The notes: generated from the sequence alone by a model not told the origin. A stretch of 64,000 nt of DNA from Thauera sp. K11 (GCF_002354895.1 NZ_CP023439.1:310001-374000); one strand, 5' to 3'. Positions 36,366 through 47,396 are shown, counted from the first letter of the stretch. Made by a program: numbers and translations.

Positions 36366-36719
36366 TTACTCTCCGGCCTCTTTCCTGCCCGGCAATCTGA
36401 GCGCTCGTTGACTTGGATCAATACTTGATTTTTGCCAATTGAATCGGCGTTCGGTCCGATCTATCGGCCGTCGGCAGCGGCTATCGTGGAACGGGCCGCG
36501 GGACCACTCCCAGCCGGGGCCGGCGCTCGTCTGCTTGCAGATTTCGCGCCCGTCGAGCTTGCTGCGCCAGACGTGCCAGGGCGCCGGCGCGGCGAGGGCG
36601 GTGGCGGTCGCGGCGATTGCCAGCGCGAGCGATGCGCCGCATGCCATCGCCCGCACGGCGGCCGATGCGCGGTGCCGGCGAGGCGCGAAGGCCGTCGAAG
36701 GGCGGGATCTATTCGGCAC
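36366..36719 (-). CDS. Small exported protein of the MacAB-like operon
   Basis: The 117-residue protein has a basic start, a hydrophobic export segment (about 24-43, ending ALAAPAP) and a short mature part WHVWRSKLDGREICKQTSAGPGWEWSRGPFHDSRC with two Cys that may pair. Its start overlaps the end of the upstream permease by 11 bases, suggesting coupling. The last 40 residues look unstructured and overlap an FNR-like site. An internal ATG at residue 25 is possible. Family not recognised. Confidence 0.5.
   Translation of the reverse strand: MPNRSRPSTAFAPRRHRASAAVRAMACGASLALAIAATATALAAPAPWHVWRSKLDGREICKQTSAGPGWEWSRGPFHDSRCRRPIDRTERRFNWQKSSIDPSQRALRLPGRKEAGE
36408..36421. promoter_or_regulatory. 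FNR/Anr-type box
   Basis: TTGAC-TTGG-ATCAA matches the FNR consensus TTGAT-N4-ATCAA with one change. It is centred about 124 bases upstream of the start of the Cys-rich small gene (36290, minus strand), inside the 3' end of the neighbouring small gene. No clear -10 was fixed, so the exact activation geometry is open. Assignment to FNR is by pattern only. Confidence 0.5.
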
Positions 36720-37908
36720 GCAGGGCCTCCACGGCGTCCAGCCGGGCGGCCTTGCGTGCGGGAAGCACGCCGGCGGCGAGGCCGATCAGGACGGCTACCG
36801 CCTCGGCCACGAGCACGAAGCGCCACGGCGTGGTGACCGGCAGGGCCGGCGCCAGCAGGCCGACGAGCCGGGCGATGCCGGCGCCGAGGGCTAGCCCCAC
36901 GAGGCCGCCGATGGCGGCGAGCGCCACCGCCTCGCCGAGGAAGAGGCCGAGGACGGTGCTCCGCCGCGCTCCGAGCGCTACCAGCAGGCCGATCTCATTG
37001 GTGCGTTCGGCCACGGCGATGGTCATGATCGTGGCGATGCCCACCGCGCCCACCAGCAGCGAGATGCCGCCCAGCGCGCCGACGGCCGCGGTCAGGATGT
37101 CGAGGATGTTCGACAGCGTGGCGAGCATGTCTTCCTGGGTGACGAGGGTGAAATCCTCGCGGCCGTGGCGGGCCACGAGGATCTTGCGGATTTCGCCGGT
37201 CACCCGTGCGGCCGGCACGCCTTCCGCGTAGGTGACGCTGATTTCCATCAGCCCGGAGCGGTTGTACAGCGCCATCGCGCGCGCGGTGGGGATGTAGGCG
37301 GCGTCGTCGAGGTCGAAGCCGAGGAACTGGCCCTTGCGCTCCATCACGCCGATGACGCGAAAGCGCTCGCTGCCGATCTGCACCCGCTCCCCGAGCGGGT
37401 TGTCGTTGCCGAACAGTTCCTGCCTGAGCGTCGCGCCCAGCACAAGGAAGGCGCGCGGGTTTTCCGCGTCGTCGGGCGGCAGGAAGCTGCCCACCTTCAC
37501 CTGCATCGCGAATGCGCGCTGCATGTCGGGGCCGGCGCCGATGATGAAGGTGCGGCGCACGCGGCCGTTGGCGCGCACTTCGGAGTTGCCCGACACCGAG
37601 GGCGTCATGCCGGTGACGTAGGGCGCGCGCGCCAGCGCGGCCGCGTCGTCCAGCGTCAGTTCGCGCGCGGTGGACGGCAGGCCGGGCGGCCCGCCCTTGG
37701 CTCCGCGGCGGCCGGGCTGCACCGACACGATGTTGGTGCCGAACTGCGTGAATTCATTGAGCACGAACCGGTGCAGTCCCTCGCCGATGGAGGTGAGCAG
37801 GATCACCGCGGCGATGCCGACCGCGATGCCCAGCAGCGTCAGGAAGCTGCGCAGCCTGTGCGCGGTGAGCGCGCGCAGGGCGAGGTGGAGGAAGTCCTGC
37901 CAGCGCAT
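36709..37908 (-). CDS. MacB-like ABC permease, first of two
   Basis: The 399-residue protein starts with a transmembrane helix (ALRALTAHRLRSFLTLLGIAVGIAAVIL), followed by a large periplasmic MacB core domain (about 50-260) and three C-terminal helices ending GVLPARKAARLDAVEALRAE. No ATPase domain is fused, unlike E. coli MacB; the ATPase is encoded separately upstream. It differs from the neighbouring permease, so the complex may be a heterodimer. Six bases separate the two permease genes. The substrate could be a peptide, antibiotic or siderophore; unknown. Confidence 0.88.
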   Translation of the reverse strand: MRWQDFLHLALRALTAHRLRSFLTLLGIAVGIAAVILLTSIGEGLHRFVLNEFTQFGTNIVSVQPGRRGAKGGPPGLPSTARELTLDDAAALARAPYVTGMTPSVSGNSEVRANGRVRRTFIIGAGPDMQRAFAMQVKVGSFLPPDDAENPRAFLVLGATLRQELFGNDNPLGERVQIGSERFRVIGVMERKGQFLGFDLDDAAYIPTARAMALYNRSGLMEISVTYAEGVPAARVTGEIRKILVARHGREDFTLVTQEDMLATLSNILDILTAAVGALGGISLLVGAVGIATIMTIAVAERTNEIGLLVALGARRSTVLGLFLGEAVALAAIGGLVGLALGAGIARLVGLLAPALPVTTPWRFVLVAEAVAVLIGLAAGVLPARKAARLDAVEALRAE

Positions 37909-37914
37909 CGTCGG

Positions 37915-39123
37915 CTAGCGCTTCATGAGGGCCTGCACTGGGTCGAGCCGGGCGGCGCGGCGGGCCGGCATCACGCCGAACAGCAGGCCGGTGGCGAGTG
38001 CGGTGCCGAGCGCGGCGATCACCGCCCAGTTCGGCGGCCACGCCGGCAGCACCGGCCACGTCAGCCGGATGCCCCACGCGCCCAGGTGGCCGAGCGCGAA
38101 GCCCACCAGCGCGCCGGCCAGCGACAGCAGGGCGGCCTCGGTCAGGAAGGCGAGGCGGATGTGGCGCCCGCTGGCGCCGAGCGCCTTCAGCAGGCCGATC
38201 TCGCCGGTGCGCTGGGTCACCGCGACCAGCATCACGTTCATCACCAGGATGCCGGCTACCGCCAGGCTGATCGCGGCGATGCCGGCCACCGCCAGCGTGA
38301 GCGCGCCGAGGATGCGGTCGAAGGTGCCGAGCACCGCGTCCTGCGTGATCAGCGTGACGTCGAGTTCGCCCTCGCGGCGGGCGCGCAGGATCTTCTCCAT
38401 CTCGCGCTGGGCCGGCGCGATGGCTTCGCGGCTGCGCACCTCGACCATGATGCGGAACAGCGTGTTGGTGTCGAACATCGCCTGCGCGGTGGCCACCGGC
38501 ACGATGACGAGTTCGTCGGTGTTCATGCCCAGGCCCTGGCCGGACGGCGTCATGACGCCGATCACCCGCAGCCGGTTGTCGCCGATGCGCACCATGCGGC
38601 CGATCACCGGTTCGTTGCCGAACAGCTCGCGCCGCAGCGTGTCGCCGATCACCGCCACCGCCGCGGTGCGGCCCAGGCCCTCGTGCGGCAGGAAGCGGCC
38701 CTGCGCGACGCGATAGTTGCGGATGTCCACGTAGTCCGCCGTGGTGCCCAGCACCAGCACCTCGCGCAGCCTGTCGCCCACCGAGATCTCGGAATTGCCC
38801 AGCGACAGCGGGGCGACGCGGGTGACGAGCGGCGCCCGCAGCAGCGCGGCGGCGTCGGCCACGGTGAGGTCGCGCGGGGTGCTGGTGACGAAGCTGCCCG
38901 CATTGACGCCGCCGGTCTCGTTGCGCCCGGGCAGCACGATCACCAGGTTGGCGCCCAGCGCGGCGAACTGGCCGACGACGTAGCGCCGCGCGCCGTCGCC
39001 GAGCGCGGTGAGCACCACCACCGCGGCCACGCCGATCGCCATCGCCAGCACCATCAGCGCGGTGCGCAGCGGGTAGCCGAGGGTGGCGCGGCTGGCGAAG
39101 CGCAGGGTGTCGGCGGGCGTCAT
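37915..39123 (-). CDS. MacB-like ABC permease, second of two
   Basis: The 402-residue protein has the same layout as its neighbour: N-terminal helix (GYPLRTALMVLAMAIGVAAVVVLTALGDGARRYV), MacB core domain and three C-terminal helices ending GVMPARRAARLDPVQALMKR. The two permeases are only moderately alike. The ATPase gene ends seven bases upstream of its start. Together with the HlyD-type adaptor this forms a tripartite-type exporter lacking an obvious outer-membrane factor in the window. Confidence 0.88.
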   Translation of the reverse strand: MTPADTLRFASRATLGYPLRTALMVLAMAIGVAAVVVLTALGDGARRYVVGQFAALGANLVIVLPGRNETGGVNAGSFVTSTPRDLTVADAAALLRAPLVTRVAPLSLGNSEISVGDRLREVLVLGTTADYVDIRNYRVAQGRFLPHEGLGRTAAVAVIGDTLRRELFGNEPVIGRMVRIGDNRLRVIGVMTPSGQGLGMNTDELVIVPVATAQAMFDTNTLFRIMVEVRSREAIAPAQREMEKILRARREGELDVTLITQDAVLGTFDRILGALTLAVAGIAAISLAVAGILVMNVMLVAVTQRTGEIGLLKALGASGRHIRLAFLTEAALLSLAGALVGFALGHLGAWGIRLTWPVLPAWPPNWAVIAALGTALATGLLFGVMPARRAARLDPVQALMKR

Positions 39124-39130
39124 CGCGGGC

Positions 39131-39835
39131 TCATCCGTCCGCCGGCGCGCTCGCCGCGCGACGCAGATCCTGCCGCAGTTCGCCGTCCTCCATCAGCAAC
39201 TGGCGGCGCGCGCGTGCGCCCATCACCGGGTCGTGCGTCACGACGATCAGCGTGGTGCCGGCGGCATTCAGGCTCTCCAGCAGGGCGGTGACTTCCTGGC
39301 CGGTGGCGCGGTCGAGGTTGCCGGTGGGTTCGTCGGCGAGCAGCATCGCCGGTCGCATGATGGTGGCGCGTGCGATCGCCACCCGCTGACGCTGGCCGCC
39401 CGACAGCTCGTCCGGCCGATGCCCGGCGCGCGCCTCGAGGCCGAAATCCCGCAGCGCGCGGGCGACGCGCTCGGCGCGCTCGGCCGGCGGCACGCCGGCC
39501 AGCATCAGCGGCAGGCCGACGTTCTCGGCCGCGGTGAGGCGCGGCACGAGGTGGAAGCTCTGGAACACGAAGCCGATGCGCGCGCGCCTGACCTCGGCCT
39601 GCTCGTCGGCCGACAGCGTGGTGACGTCGCGCCCTTCCAGCCGGTAATGGCCGGCATTCGGCCGGTCGAGCAGGCCCAGCAGGTTCAGCAGCGTGGACTT
39701 GCCCGAGCCCGAAGGCCCCATCACCGCGACGTATTCACCGGCATCGATCGACACCGACAGGTCGTGCAGCGCGCGCACTTCGCTGTCGCCGAGGCGGAAG
39801 ACGCGTTCGATGCCGCTCAGTTCGATCTGCGCCAT
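39131..39835 (-). CDS. ABC transporter ATP-binding protein (MacB/LolD type)
   Basis: The 234-residue ATPase has Walker A GPSGSGKST (about 40-48), Q-loop VFQSFHLVPRLTAAENV, signature LSGGQRQR, Walker B MLLADEPTGNLD and switch VVTHD. It energises the two downstream MacB-like permeases. It lies between the adaptor and permease genes with 16- and 7-base gaps. Confidence 0.93.
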   Translation of the reverse strand: MAQIELSGIERVFRLGDSEVRALHDLSVSIDAGEYVAVMGPSGSGKSTLLNLLGLLDRPNAGHYRLEGRDVTTLSADEQAEVRRARIGFVFQSFHLVPRLTAAENVGLPLMLAGVPPAERAERVARALRDFGLEARAGHRPDELSGGQRQRVAIARATIMRPAMLLADEPTGNLDRATGQEVTALLESLNAAGTTLIVVTHDPVMGARARRQLLMEDGELRQDLRRAASAPADG

Positions 39836-39851
39836 CGCCGTGCCGTCCGCG

Positions 39852-40997
39852 TCAGCGGCCGCCGGTCTCGGCGGCCACTCGCGCGCCCGCCGCCACGCCC
39901 TCGCGTTCGAGCGAGGTGACGATGCGTTCCCTGGCGGCGAGGCCCTCCAGCACCTCGGTGTATTCCCAGTTGGACACGCCGGTCTTCAGCGCGCGCTCGG
40001 CCAGGCGGCCATCCTCGACCACCAGTACCTTGTTGCTGTCGCGCAGCGCCGCGGTCGGGATGCGCAGCGTGTCCGGCCGCGTGGCGAGCACGATCTCGAT
40101 GTCGGCGCTGTAGCCCACCAGCATGCCCTTCGCGTCGTCGGGGCGGATGAAATCGACATCGACCTCCACCGTCCGCGCCTGCTTCTCCACCGCCGTGATG
40201 TAGGGCGCGATGCGCTTCACGCGGCCCTCGAAGACGCGGCCCGGCAGGGCTTCCAGCGTGATCCGCACCGGCTGGCCGGGCTGGATCCTGGGGGCGTCGA
40301 TCTCGTCCATCGGTGCCGTCACGTAGAGGCAGGAGTCGTCGATGAGGTCGATCGCCGGCGGCGTCGGTACCCCCGGCGGAGACGGGATGGAGATCTCGCC
40401 CAGTTCGCCGGTGATCTTCGCCACCGTGCCGGCAAAGGGGGCCACCAGCACGAGGCGCTGGCGCTCGGTGGTGGTCGCGGTGATCTGCGCCTCGGCGGTG
40501 GCGACGTCGGCGTGCGAGGTGCGGCAGGCGGCGCGCCGCGCCCGTGCTTCGGTGCGCGCCGCTTCCTCGGCACTGGCCGACACGAAGCCGCGCTTCACGA
40601 GCTGCGCCTGGCGCTCGGCCTCGCGCTCGGCGTTGTCGGCCACCGTGCACGCCTCTTGCACGCGCTGCCGCGCGGTGGCGAGCTGCGCCCGGTTCACCGC
40701 CAGGCGCGCATCCAGGTCGCCGTGCCACAGCCGCATCAGCACCTGCCCGGCCTCTACGCGGTCGCCTTCCTTCACGCCGAGGTATTCGATGCGTCCGCCG
40801 GAGATGGTCGCCATCCTGGTGCGCTGGCAGGCTTCGATCTCGCCCGCGCGGGTGTTCGCCAGCGTCGCTTCCACCGTGCCGCGCGCAACCTCATGTACCA
40901 CCACCTGAACCGGCCTGGGGCGGGTGAACCACCAGCCGGCGGCGGCGATGGCGGCGGCGATCGCGAGGATGGGGAGGAAGCGGCGCAGGGCTTTCAC
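39852..40997 (-). CDS. Periplasmic adaptor (HlyD/MacA family)
   Basis: The 381-residue protein has one N-terminal membrane helix (about 7-25) and a barrel-sandwich/lipoyl half with GGRIEYLGVKEGDRVEAGQVLMRLW. It then has a coiled-coil hairpin (about 85-165) and a second half-motif VLVAPFAGTVAKITGELGEI. It links the inner-membrane exporter to an outer-membrane channel. It is the first gene of the exporter operon, starting 22 bases after glnS on the same strand, so it may be transcribed with glnS. Confidence 0.9.
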   Translation of the reverse strand: MKALRRFLPILAIAAAIAAAGWWFTRPRPVQVVVHEVARGTVEATLANTRAGEIEACQRTRMATISGGRIEYLGVKEGDRVEAGQVLMRLWHGDLDARLAVNRAQLATARQRVQEACTVADNAEREAERQAQLVKRGFVSASAEEAARTEARARRAACRTSHADVATAEAQITATTTERQRLVLVAPFAGTVAKITGELGEISIPSPPGVPTPPAIDLIDDSCLYVTAPMDEIDAPRIQPGQPVRITLEALPGRVFEGRVKRIAPYITAVEKQARTVEVDVDFIRPDDAKGMLVGYSADIEIVLATRPDTLRIPTAALRDSNKVLVVEDGRLAERALKTGVSNWEYTEVLEGLAARERIVTSLEREGVAAGARVAAETGGR

Positions 40998-41019
40998 GGC
41001 TCGCGTCCCGCGCCTTGCC

Positions 41020-42753
<1,734 letters not shown>

Positions 42754-43034
42754 CGGTTCGGGGCGGATGGAGGCGATCGCTTCGCGGCGGCGGCTGGCCG
42801 CGAGCCGGGTTGGAATGCCCCGATTGTAGCCGATGCACCGCCGCGGCCGGGCGCGGCGCCCGGCGCCGGTCCGGTGCCGATGGCCCGGGCGGGCTATTTC
42901 CTTTTCGGTTTGCTGCGCGGATGATGGTGCGACCCCTCGCGGATGCGCTTCATCCTTTGTTGCACACTGGAGCGGACGCGTGTTCCGGCGAGGCCGGATA
43001 ATTCCATCGGCTCATTACCTACCGGAGGCTCACA

Positions 43035-43706
43035 ATGAAAAAGATCATCCTGGCCCTGACCGCGGTCACCTTTGCTTCGAGCGGCCTCGTCGGCTGCGCC
43101 AACATGAGCGAGACCCAGCGCGACACCGGCACGGGTGCCGCCATCGGCGCGGTTGCCGGCGGCCTGATCGGCGCCGCCACCGCGGGCGGGAGCAAGGGCA
43201 AGAGCGCCGCCACCGGCGCGGCCATTGGCGCGGCGCTGGGCGCGGGCGGCGGCTACCTGTGGTCCAAGCACATGCAGGAGCAGAAGGCGGCGATGGAGCA
43301 GGCCACCGCCGGCACCGGCGTCGGCGTGTCGCAGACCGCCGACAACCGCCTCAAGCTCGACATCCCGAGCGACATCTCGTTCGATACCGGCAAGCATGAG
43401 ATCAAGCCCAACATGCGCCCGATCCTGGACCGCTTCGCCACCACCCTGAACCAGAACCCGGTGACTTCCGTGACCATCGTCGGCCATACCGACAGCACCG
43501 GCAGCGATGCGATCAACAACCCGCTGTCGATCAACCGCGCCGCATCCGTGCGCGACTACCTGTCCGCGCGCGGCGTGTCGGCCTCGCGCATTGCGGTCGA
43601 TGGCCGCGGCTCGTACGAGCCGGTGGCCGACAACACCACCGCATCCGGGCGCGCGATGAATCGCCGCGTCGAGATCTTCGTCGCCGAGGCCGCGCCGGCC
43701 CGCTGA
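43035..43706 (+). CDS. OmpA-family lipoprotein with glycine-zipper segment
   Basis: The 223-residue outer-membrane protein has a lipoprotein signal ending in SGLVGC (C21). A glycine-zipper region (GAAIGAVAGGLIGAATAGG and GAAIGAALGAGGGYLW) follows, then a C-terminal OmpA/MotB peptidoglycan-binding domain (IVGHTDSTGSDAINNPLS, NRAASVRDYLSARGV, GRGSYEPVADN). It resembles YiaD/Pal-like proteins that tie the outer membrane to peptidoglycan. CGGAGG lies before the ATG. A strong hairpin follows the stop. Confidence 0.93.
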   Translation: MKKIILALTAVTFASSGLVGCANMSETQRDTGTGAAIGAVAGGLIGAATAGGSKGKSAATGAAIGAALGAGGGYLWSKHMQEQKAAMEQATAGTGVGVSQTADNRLKLDIPSDISFDTGKHEIKPNMRPILDRFATTLNQNPVTSVTIVGHTDSTGSDAINNPLSINRAASVRDYLSARGVSASRIAVDGRGSYEPVADNTTASGRAMNRRVEIFVAEAAPAR

Positions 43707-43749
43707 GGCGACGGCAGGGCGCCGGGCCCTTCCGGGCCGGCGCGAACGG

Positions 43750-43777
43750 GGCCCGCCGGGAGGCATTCCGGCGGGCC
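43750..43777. terminator. Bidirectional terminator between the OmpA and helicase genes
   Basis: GGCCCGCCGG, loop GAGGCATT, CCGGCGGGCC is a perfect 10-bp stem between two convergent genes. T-runs are weak on both strands, so it may act as an RNA end-stabilising hairpin. Confidence 0.55.
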
Positions 43778-43809
43778 TCGCCACGTCCGCCGCCCGCCGG
43801 CGCGGCGGG

Positions 43810-46800
43810 TCAGCGCGGGACGGTGGAGGGCAGCGGCGCCAGCAGCGCGGCGATGTCCGCCGCGCCGAACTTCGCCAGCGCGTCGGCGTCCTCCGACAGC
43901 ACGCCGGCGGCCAGCGCCGCCTTCCTCTCCTGCAGCGCGAGGATGCGTTCCTCGATGCTGCCGGCGCAGATCAGCTTGAACACGAACACGGGCTTGTCCT
44001 GGCCGATGCGGTGGGCGCGGTCGGTGGCCTGGTTCTCGGCCGCCGGATTCCACCACGGGTCGTAGTGGATCACCGTGTCGGCGGTGGTGAGGTTGAGGCC
44101 GACGCCGCCCGCCTTCAGGCTGATCAGGAACACCGGCGCGCGGCCCTTCTGGAAGTCCTCCACCGGGATGCGGCGGTCGCGGGTGTCGCCGGTGAGGCTC
44201 ACCCAGCCGATCTTCGCGCGGTCGAGTTCGGCGGCGATCAGCGCCAGCATCGTCGTGAATTGCGAGAAGATCAGGATGCGCCGGCCCTCGGCGATCAGCT
44301 CGGGCAGCATGTCCATCAGCAGGCCGAGCTTGGCGCGCTCCTTCACCTTCGCCGCGGCCGGGCTCTTCAGCAGGCGCGGGTCGCAGCACACCTGGCGCAG
44401 CTTCAGCAGCGCGTCGAGGATCACGATCTGGCTGCGCGCGAAGCCCTTGTCTGCGATCTCGTGGCGCACCCGCTCGTCCATCGCCGCGCGCACCGTCTCG
44501 TACAGGTCGCGCTGGCCGCCTTCGAGGCCGACGCTGCGCACGATCACCGTCTTGGGCGGCAGTTCGGCGGCCACGTCCTCCTTGCGCCGGCGCAGGATGA
44601 AGGGCCTGAGCCGGGCGGCCAGCAGGTCGCGGCGCAGCGTGTCGCCGTGCTTCTCGATCGGCGTGCGCCAGGTCGCGTTGAACTGCTTCTGCGAGCCGAG
44701 GAAGCCGGGCAGCAGGAAGTCGAACTGCGCCCACAGTTCGCCGAGGTGGTTCTCCAGCGGCGTGCCGGTGAGGCCCAGGCGGTGGCGCGCCCGCAACTGG
44801 CGGATCACCTGGGCGCCCTTGCTCGCGGCGTTCTTCACCGTCTGCGCCTCGTCGAGGATCAGCAGGCTCCATTCGCGCGCCTGCAGCGCCTCGGCGTCGC
44901 GCCACAGCAGGGGATAGGTGGTGAGCGCCACATCGACCGGCGCGCCGTCCACCTCCAGTTCGGCGAAGCGGGCGTGGCGGTCGGTGCCGTGCAGGCTGAG
45001 CACCTTCAGCCCGGGGGCGAAGCGCGCGGCCTCGGCCTGCCAGTTGAACACCAGCGAGGTCGGCAGGATCACCAGCGCCGGCACGTCCAGCCGGCCGGCG
45101 CGCTTGAGGGTGAGCAGATGGGCCAGCGCCTGCGCCGTCTTGCCCAGGCCCATGTCGTCGGCGAGGATGCCGGCCAGGTCGTGCCTCGTCAGATGCTGCA
45201 GCCAGGCCAGCCCCTCGAGCTGATAGGGGCGCAGTTCGGCATGGAAGCCCGCGGGCGCGGGCACCGGTTCGATGCCGGCGGCGCCGCACAGCCGGCCCGC
45301 CAGTTCGGCGACAAACTCGCGCCCGCGGCCGGGCAGATCCAGATCGGCCAGCCGCGCGGCGTCGAGACGGGAAACCTGGAACCGGCCGTCGGGGCGGTCG
45401 AACAGATCCACCAGCGCGCGCACCAGCGGCTTCAGCCGCCCGGCGGAGAGGCGCAGGCGGCCGAGTTCTTCGTGGTGGAGGATGACCGCCTCCCTGTCGG
45501 CGATGTCGTCCAGGCGGCCGGACAGCCAGCGCCCGTCCTCGGCGAACAGGCCGGCGAGCAGCGGCCCCAGCGCCACCGGTCTGCCCTCGACCTCGATGCC
45601 GGGGGAGATCGCCAGCCAGTCGCCGTCGGTTGCGTCGACGTCCAGCACCAGCGCATCGACGTCGGTGGCGTGGTGGCGGAAATCGCCCGGCGTGTCGATG
45701 TGCCAGCCTTCCGCGCGCAGGCCGGGCAGCACCCCGGCCATGAAGGCCGGCCAGTCGTCCTCGCTGGCCAGGCCGAGCGCGCCGTCGGGCAGCCGCTTGT
45801 AGGCCGACTGTATCTTGCCCGCCGGCACCGGCGCGAAGCCGGCCCTGCCCAGCCTGGCCTGCGCCGCATGCTCGGCGCGGCCGTCGCGGGCGATGCGGGC
45901 GCTGCGGCCGTCCGGCAGGCAATGGAACAGCGCCGGGTCGTCGGCGGCGATGGTGAGCGGGCCGTAGCGGAACGCCAGCGTCGCGAAATCGAACTCCCAG
46001 GTGCCGTAGGGGGCGTAGCCGCGGTACTGGGCGTCGATGACCGGTATCGTCGCCAGTTGCAGCACCGGCACCGGCGGCCCCTCCAGTTGCACGGCAGGTT
46101 CGGCGTCCTGCGTGGGAGATGGGAGCGCGGGGGTGAGTTCGGCCATCGCCTGCGCCACCATTTCCGCCTCCACCGCCGTCAGCGGCGGCAGCCGCAGCAG
46201 CCGGTGCACCAGATCGGGGGCGACGTCCAGTGTGACCGGGCCGGTTTCCGAGTGCGCCGTGTCCACATACCAGGGCTGCAGCAGGGGCAGCACCACGTCG
46301 GCTGCCGGATCGCTGCGCACGGTGGGCGCGCGGCGGCCGTCGGGAGTGGTCAGCCAGTCCGGCCGGCCCGGCCGCGGACTGCCGGCATGCAGCGGCGGGC
46401 GGCTGAAGTCGTCGTAGTAGGCCCGTCCGCTCTCGGCCAGCAGCGGCATCAGTTCGCCGGCATGGCGGCCGTCCAGCGGCAGGGCATGCAGCAGCAGCCC
46501 GTGCTGGCGCGGACGCTGCGCCCACAGCAGGCGCAGGATCTCGAGGTCGCGGTCGTCGACGAAGGCCGGCGGCGTCTCGAGGGCGCGTTCGAAGTTGAAC
46601 CAGTGCTCGGTATGCCGGAGCCGGCCTTGCTTGTCGAAGCGCGCCTTGTAGCAGCGCACCGCGTGCTGCTGGATCTCGGGCACGTCGCCGAGCAGGTAGA
46701 CCAGCCCGTGGGTGCGCCGGTCCGGGGCGTGGCGGACCTCCGCCCGGCCGTCCGCGGCCACCGCGCTGCGCAGGGCCTCGATCCAGACCCGCACTTCCTC

Positions 46801-47106
46801 GCGCGGCCGGTCGGGGCTGCCGCGCTGGCGCAGCCAGGCCAGCATCATCGCCGCGACGTGCTTGCAGTCGCTGCCGACCGGACAGGTGCAGTCCGAGATC
46901 AGGTGCGACATGCCGTCGCGGCCTTCGGCGACCTCGACGTACACGCTGTACGGCGTGCGTTTCGTTCCCTTCACATGCGCCGTCACGCTGAACTCGTTGC
47001 TCGACAGACGGCTGACGCGGCTGAGGTAGCCGAGACCCTTCGCGACTTCGTGCGCGCCCAGCCAATCGACGAGGGTCTTCTGGGTGATGCGGTCGAGACT
47101 GGACAT
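43810..47106 (-). CDS. SNF2-family DEAD/DEAH helicase with N-terminal SWIM zinc finger
   Basis: This 1098-residue Swi2/Snf2-type ATPase probably translocates on DNA or displaces RNA polymerase, like the HepA/RapA group. It has a SWIM finger C73-T-C75-x5-C81-x-H83, a long middle region, SNF2_N with Walker A DDMGLGKTAQAL and LDEAQTVKN, and a Helicase_C part with SQFTTMLALIAAELD, LISLKAGGVGLNLTTADTVI and ATDRAHRIGQ. The start is set at MSSLDRITQKT; an in-frame ATG at 47136 adds ten residues, and neither has a good ribosome-binding site. It is divergent from acxA and probably unrelated. Confidence 0.9.
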   Translation of the reverse strand: MSSLDRITQKTLVDWLGAHEVAKGLGYLSRVSRLSSNEFSVTAHVKGTKRTPYSVYVEVAEGRDGMSHLISDCTCPVGSDCKHVAAMMLAWLRQRGSPDRPREEVRVWIEALRSAVAADGRAEVRHAPDRRTHGLVYLLGDVPEIQQHAVRCYKARFDKQGRLRHTEHWFNFERALETPPAFVDDRDLEILRLLWAQRPRQHGLLLHALPLDGRHAGELMPLLAESGRAYYDDFSRPPLHAGSPRPGRPDWLTTPDGRRAPTVRSDPAADVVLPLLQPWYVDTAHSETGPVTLDVAPDLVHRLLRLPPLTAVEAEMVAQAMAELTPALPSPTQDAEPAVQLEGPPVPVLQLATIPVIDAQYRGYAPYGTWEFDFATLAFRYGPLTIAADDPALFHCLPDGRSARIARDGRAEHAAQARLGRAGFAPVPAGKIQSAYKRLPDGALGLASEDDWPAFMAGVLPGLRAEGWHIDTPGDFRHHATDVDALVLDVDATDGDWLAISPGIEVEGRPVALGPLLAGLFAEDGRWLSGRLDDIADREAVILHHEELGRLRLSAGRLKPLVRALVDLFDRPDGRFQVSRLDAARLADLDLPGRGREFVAELAGRLCGAAGIEPVPAPAGFHAELRPYQLEGLAWLQHLTRHDLAGILADDMGLGKTAQALAHLLTLKRAGRLDVPALVILPTSLVFNWQAEAARFAPGLKVLSLHGTDRHARFAELEVDGAPVDVALTTYPLLWRDAEALQAREWSLLILDEAQTVKNAASKGAQVIRQLRARHRLGLTGTPLENHLGELWAQFDFLLPGFLGSQKQFNATWRTPIEKHGDTLRRDLLAARLRPFILRRRKEDVAAELPPKTVIVRSVGLEGGQRDLYETVRAAMDERVRHEIADKGFARSQIVILDALLKLRQVCCDPRLLKSPAAAKVKERAKLGLLMDMLPELIAEGRRILIFSQFTTMLALIAAELDRAKIGWVSLTGDTRDRRIPVEDFQKGRAPVFLISLKAGGVGLNLTTADTVIHYDPWWNPAAENQATDRAHRIGQDKPVFVFKLICAGSIEERILALQERKAALAAGVLSEDADALAKFGAADIAALLAPLPSTVPR

Positions 47107-47172
47107 GCAGGCGGGGAGGGGCTGTGTGTTCGGCATTCGGGCTGGGCGGGTGCGGCCGGGCGCGCGGGCGCA

Positions 47173-47252
47173 CCCGCCGCCGTACGGCGGCGGGCCCGAA
47201 TGTTCGCACGAAAGCCGCCACGGCGCATCCGGCGTCCGCCGAACGTCCGGAT
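47173..47252. promoter_or_regulatory. Palindromes in the acxA upstream region
   Basis: A perfect 22-bp palindrome (half-site CCCGCCGCCGT at 47173-47183, then its complement to 47194) and a second inverted repeat ATCCGG...CCGGAT (47227-47252, enclosing GCGTCCGCCGAACGT) lie 130-210 bases upstream of the acxA -24/-12 element. That is the range where bacterial enhancer-binding proteins bind. Which, if either, is the activator site is not known. The rest of the 356-base gap holds the promoter. Confidence 0.4.
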
Positions 47253-47380
47253 TCCGTACGCCGATATCGAAACCGGTCGGTGCTCCGCCGCAGCGGTGCA
47301 TGTTGCGCTGCATTGCCGGATCGGGCGCAGCGGCCTCGTTCCGGGCCATGCGCGGATGCTGCGCCGCACATGCGCGGCGA

Positions 47381-47396
47381 TGGCATGCGGGTTGCG
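47381..47396 (+). promoter_or_regulatory. Sigma-54 promoter of the acetone carboxylase operon
   Basis: TGGCATGCGGGTTGCG matches TGGCAC-N5-TTGCW with correct GG-to-GC spacing. It lies 66 bases before the acxA ATG, giving a leader of about 55 nt. Acetone carboxylase genes are activated by sigma-54-dependent regulators in other bacteria, and such an activator gene lies downstream, so the call is well supported by context. Confidence 0.8.
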
